Positions 10,493 through 13,863 of a DNA stretch of 13,863 nucleotides are shown one piece after another. Every line of letters starts with the position of its first letter. Position 1 is the stretch's first letter. The notes below the pieces were generated by a model that was not told where the DNA came from, made no database searches, and worked only from the letters and a program-made list of their open reading frames with translations. This DNA is from Geosiphon pyriformis (Eukaryota > Glomeromycota > Glomeromycetes > Archaeosporales > Geosiphonaceae): positions 304,248-318,110 of the forward strand of contig JAAOMT010000211.1 of the NCBI GenBank assembly GCA_016748015.1. Reading direction: 5' to 3'. A program made the translations under genes and the position numbers.

Positions 10493-10523
10493 ATGCGGCT
10501 CATGCTTTTTCTACACGTGACCA
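10493..10523 (+). repeat. 31-bp direct repeat, copy 2
   Basis: Second copy, 188 bp downstream of the first and in the same orientation. The CACGTGACC part is a palindromic E-box-like hexamer, but only in this copy. The function is unknown. Confidence 0.65.
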
Positions 10524-10894
10524 ATTTCATTTGTTCAAATAATAACAAAGATATGTTTTTATAACGGTTTTTTTTAATGCTTGAGTTTTTAAATAGTTTT
10601 TCAAAATTTTCCATGGGTTACTATTAATATTTAAAGTATTGAAATAAAAAAAATCATTAATTGAACACAATATTAATTAATTATTAAATCTATTAATAAA
10701 TTTTTTTTTAAATTATTAATTGTAACAGTCGTAAAAACGATGATTTTTAAAACCATAATTATTATAAATATCAAAGCTGATTCTTTAATGGTCACAGATT
10801 TAAACATTATTATGTAAAAACTAATCCGAAATTTTTAATTTCTTAAATTAAAACTAAATTATGCATTCAAAGAATTTATTGAAACCAGCAATCA

Positions 10895-10906
10895 CCAATC
10901 ACCAAT
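10895..10906 (+). promoter_or_regulatory. Paired CCAAT boxes upstream of the Sel1 gene
   Basis: Two CCAAT pentamers, 7 bp apart, arise from a short tandem repeat of CACCAAT (10893-10907), about 260 bp before the Sel1 start codon. CCAAT is the binding core of the heterotrimeric NF-Y/Hap complex in fungi. Whether this pair ever acted as a promoter element is inference. Confidence 0.25.
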
Positions 10907-11161
10907 CAAAGTGTAACTCAGCTTTTAAGTTTTCATTTAAAAATACCAATAAGATAATGACAAGCAGAGTTACGCCTTTGAGTTCTACCAGTTAAAACCA
11001 TGTAAATGAGGGAATGAAGTAAGCGTCTATTTTCAGAACTTTCTAGCGTTTCAGATTTAGCCTTTTCGGGAATGTAATTATAGGTTGAAATCCTTATTTA
11101 TTAGCAAGACGAACTCCTTAAAAATCCTTCTTTTACTCATCCAAAATATTAAAGTTTGATA

Positions 11162-12932
11162 ATGCATTTGTGTTGCTTGGAAATATTTTCTTCAAATTCA
11201 TCCATTCAAAAGGAAACAGCATCTTTCGACTGGTTTGAAGGAGCATCCATAGTCATCAAAGAAAGTTTGGCCATTTTTCCAGCTAGTGAATATTCAAAAG
11301 TTGCTGACTTAGTTAAAAATTATCTTGTGCGCAATCAGAAAACTCCTGAAGACTTATTCAATTGCTTAAATAATAATAGTTCAAAGCGTTCGATAGACAA
11401 TATTTTGCTTGGTTTTTGTTTAGAACATGGGATTGGAACTATTCCTAATTTAACAAAAGCATTTTTAGAATTTCAGAAAGCAGTGAACGCAGAAGATACT
11501 TTTGGACAATTTTTTTAAGGTTATTGTTATAATAATGGAATTGGTACTTCACAAGATCGAGGAAAAGCATTTGAACTCTATTCAAAAGCAACAGAGGCGG
11601 TTAATATAAATGCACTATCAAATCTTGCACTTTGTTATGATAATGGATGAGGAATAACGAAAAATGAGGAAAAAGCATTTGAACTCTATTCAAAAGCAGC
11701 AGAGGCGGGACATTTAAATGCACAATGCGATCTTGCAATTTTTTATGCTAATGGATGGGGAACAGCAAAAAATTCGGGAAAAGCATTTGAATTCTACTCA
11801 AAAGCAGCAGAGGCAGGTAATACAAATGCACAATATAATCTTGCACTTTGCTATGCTAATGGATGGGGAACAACGAAAAATGAGGAAAAAGCATTTGAAC
11901 TCTATTCAAAAGCAACAGAGGCGGGACATGTAAATGCACAATATAATCTTGGACTTTGTTATACCAATGGATGGGGAACAACGAAAAACGTGGAAAAAGC
12001 ATTTGAACTCTATTCAAAAGCAGGAGAGGCGGGAGAGACTGAAGCACAATTTAATCTTGCAATTTGTTATGCTAATGAATTGGGAACAACGAAAAATTTA
12101 GTAAAAGCATTTGAACTTTATTCAAAAGCAGCAGAGGCTGTAGATACAGAGCACAATATAATCTTGCACTTTGTTCTCAAAATGAATGGGGAACAACGAA
12201 AAATGACGAAAAAGCATTTGAACTCTATTCAAAAGCATCAGAGCCGGGTAATATAAATGCACAATATAATCTTGCGCTTTGCTATGCTAATGGATCGGGA
12301 ACAACGAAAAATTTAGAAAAAGCATTTGAACTCTATTCAAAAGCAGCAGAGGCGGGAAATTTAAATGCACAATACAAACTTGCAATTTTTTATGCTAATG
12401 GATGGGGAGCAGCAAAAAATGACGAAAAAGCATTTGAACTCTATTCAAAAGCATCAGAGGCGGGTAATATAAATGTACAATATAATCTTGCACTTTGCTA
12501 TGCTAATGGATCGGGAACAACGAAAAATTTAGAAAAAGCATTTAAACTCTATTCAAAAGCAGCAGAGGCAGGTAATACAAAGGCGCAATACAATCTTGTA
12601 CTTTGTTATGAAAATAGATGGGGAACGATGAAAAATGAGGAAAAAGCGTTTGAATTCTATTCAAAAGCAAAAAAGGCGGGACATACAAATGCACAATTGA
12701 ATCATGGAAACTGCTATTTTAATGGAAGGGGAATAACGAAAAATCAGGAAAAAGTATTTGAACTTCAAAAGCAGCAAAAACGGGAAGTTTGATTGCACAG
12801 GTTAAGCTTAGAACATATTATCGAAATAGACAAGAAATAACAAAAGATCAGGAAAAAGTGGGAAGTCTGAGTCTACAAACCAGTATCGGAATGCATTATC
12901 GAAATAGATGGGAAACAATGAAATGTCATTGA
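11162..12932 (+). pseudogene. Sel1-repeat protein gene, disabled by two stops and two frameshifts
   Basis: Starts at the ATG at 11162; an in-frame TAA precedes it at 11150. The N-terminal part (about 90 codons, including FDWFEGASIVIKESLAIF) leads into Sel1-like repeats, which are 36-residue helical pairs that act as protein-binding scaffolds. The consensus is KAFELYSKAAEAGN.NAQYNLALCYANGWGTTKNEE. Units start at 11564, 11672, 11780, 11888, 11996, 12104, 12211, 12319, 12427, 12535, 12643 and 12751, with a divergent unit before the first and a decayed one after the last. Lesions are TAA at 11516-11518 (in a Leu position), TGA at 11648-11650 (Trp position), loss of one base near 12150 and loss of about four bases near 12765. 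After correcting the frames, the last stop is 12930-12932. The units are nearly uniform at the DNA level. Such proteins are abundant in Glomeromycotina. Sequencing error could explain one lesion but hardly all four. Confidence 0.85.
11564..12858 (+). repeat. Tandem array of 108-bp Sel1-encoding units (about 12 copies)
   Basis: Units are 108 bp long, except one of 107 and one of about 104 that carry the frameshifts. The segment GCATTTGAACTCTATTC is repeated almost unchanged in most copies. Units at 12211 and 12427 differ at only 3 of 108 positions by eye, so a two-unit (216-bp) block was probably copied recently. Divergence rises toward the 3' end (12643 onward). Confidence 0.9.
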
Positions 12933-13512
12933 TAGATTAAAATGGTTTTCATTGCATATTTTTGAGATATTGAGAATTTAATTTAATAATGAATAGAAAG
13001 AAAGACTTTCTAATTTTCTAAATGAAATTTGAAATCAGAATTAGGCATTCCGAATTTATTAGAAAATAACTCAATTTTTAATAAATATTTTTAAAACAAG
13101 TTTATTTAATTCAAGAGTTAGTGCCTCGAAGCGGAAGTTATATTTTGATTGAAAACCCTCAATCACTTATTGGATATATATTAACAGTATAATTTTTTAT
13201 TTTATTGCCGAGTAAAAAACAAAAATACCCATTTAAAGTTTGCACTTTTTTTTAGCGGAGAAGCATAAGTATGCATTTAAAAATCAAATTTCTAAATGCC
13301 ATTTAGCTAAAAAGTGTTTTATATTCTAGTCTGTTATCGAGATCGCCTTTTATTGAAACAATTTATATGTTCATAAGTTTTTTTGATATTCTTTTGACTT
13401 TATTATGGGGTTTAAAATAGTAGGCTAGAAAATATTTTCCAGTAAAAATTTGTAAGATAGGGTCCACAACCTTCAGAAATGTATAATTAAATTAATCAAA
13501 TAAAACCGCATT
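12933..13512. other. Intergenic region between convergent Sel1 and TLDc genes
   Basis: About 580 bp of AT-rich DNA that should contain the 3' untranslated regions of both flanking genes, which point toward each other. No coding stretch was seen. A nested palindrome occupies 13242-13316. The stretch 13320-13512 shows nothing I can name. Confidence 0.6.
13242..13316. repeat. Nested imperfect palindrome (75 bp)
   Basis: The outer arms are CACTTTTTTTTAGC (13243-13256) and GCTAAAAAGTG (13306-13316); the inner arms are GCATTTA (13273-13279) and TAAATGC (13293-13299). Both pairs share almost the same centre, so one long, bulged hairpin is possible. It lies downstream of the TLDc gene stop codon and could be a small foldback element or part of a 3' end signal. 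Confidence 0.45.
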
Positions 13513-13863
13513 TTATCTTTTCATAATTTGAAAAACTTCATACTCTTCGACAAAAAAAGCTACCCTTTGATTTTCTGATCCAGGCATTATAACATGGTCA
13601 TAAGCTTGTGTCTTTTGACAATGGCCTGGACTACTTTTAAAGTTATTGCCATACAAACAAATATCGCCATTTCCAAAGTAGGGTCCTTGATTTGACCCAC
13701 CATAAGGTCCATATCCTGCAAAAAATTTGCTAAGTATAGCATTTCCAGCTTTGCCATCTCCAAGGGAAAAAATAAAACTTCCTTTTCCCTCCAACCATTT
13801 ATTCATAGAGTGCCACGATTGTGGGTTATAGCCGCCAATTATCTGACCAGTTCCTTTCACTTT
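13513..13863 (-). CDS. TLDc-domain protein, C-terminal part, N-terminus beyond window edge
   Basis: The minus strand is open from the window edge to a TAA at 13515-13513, giving 116 residues with no start codon needed (the first codons are AAA GTG AAA). It matches the second half of the TLDc domain (TBC/LysM-associated, OXR1 family): VKGTGQIIGGYNPQSW, then GSFIFSL, YGPYGGSNQGPYFGNGDI, and the family's typical ending VEEYEVFQI. In Glomeromycotina this domain is usually fused behind a BTB domain (often BTB-BACK) in a large expanded family; the BTB part would lie to the right and is not visible. TLDc proteins are linked to oxidative-stress resistance and V-ATPase binding in other eukaryotes, but the role of the fungal expansion is unknown. 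The visible part is intact, with no stop or frameshift. It faces the Sel1 relic convergently. Confidence 0.88.
   Translation of the reverse strand, partial: KVKGTGQIIGGYNPQSWHSMNKWLEGKGSFIFSLGDGKAGNAILSKFFAGYGPYGGSNQGPYFGNGDICLYGNNFKSSPGHCQKTQAYDHVIMPGSENQRVAFFVEEYEVFQIMKR

Larger units (their letters stand above)
10051..11161. other. AT-rich intergenic region between kinase relic and Sel1 relic
   Basis: About 1.1 kb with no intact gene. It contains a duplicated 31-bp motif (10305-10335 and 10493-10523), a possible minus-strand coding remnant at 10116-10178, and two CCAAT boxes at 10895-10906 upstream of the Sel1 gene. The rest is A/T-rich filler, less extreme than the desert to its left. 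Confidence 0.6.

Noticed and set aside
11564-12858. CRISPR-like array
   Set aside because: The 108-bp period has no unique spacers and encodes Sel1 repeats of 36 residues.

Overview
The window looks like nuclear DNA of an arbuscular mycorrhizal fungus (Glomeromycotina). It has one intron-rich, conserved fungal gene, ATG13. Beside it are relics of three families that are strongly expanded in these fungi: a protein kinase C-lobe, a Sel1-repeat protein and a TLDc-domain protein. The background is very AT-rich. The lineage is inferred from this family mix and from base composition; no marker gene here fixes a species.

Layout. (1) 1-3808, minus strand: ten exons of the autophagy-initiation scaffold ATG13, with the C-terminal end running off the left edge. 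My spliced model has nine introns of 65-228 bp and gives 935 in-frame codons. (2) 3809-4650: ordinary upstream intergenic DNA. (3) About 4650-9620: a 5-kb AT desert of roughly 11% G+C (hand count of ten sampled lines). It has no recognisable gene, three ATT/AAT microsatellites, a C-rich to G-rich strand-skew flip, and a degenerate long inverted repeat centred near 6454. (4) 9621-10050, plus: a broken, 5'-truncated protein kinase. (5) 10051-11161: AT-rich intergenic DNA with a duplicated 31-bp motif and a possible minus-strand last-exon remnant. (6) 11162-12932, plus: a Sel1-repeat gene with about 13 units of 108 bp, broken by two stops and two frameshifts. (7) 12933-13512: intergenic DNA with a nested palindrome. 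(8) 13513-13863, minus: the C-terminal part of a TLDc-domain protein, cut by the right edge.

The genes do not form a pathway or operon. The window reads as a border between a conserved gene-bearing segment (ATG13) and a fast-decaying accessory segment. I did not find a convincing new enzymatic system. The most unusual structure is the AT desert with its folded-back, skew-switching core. Next is the Sel1 array, which stays nearly uniform at the DNA level although the reading frame is broken.
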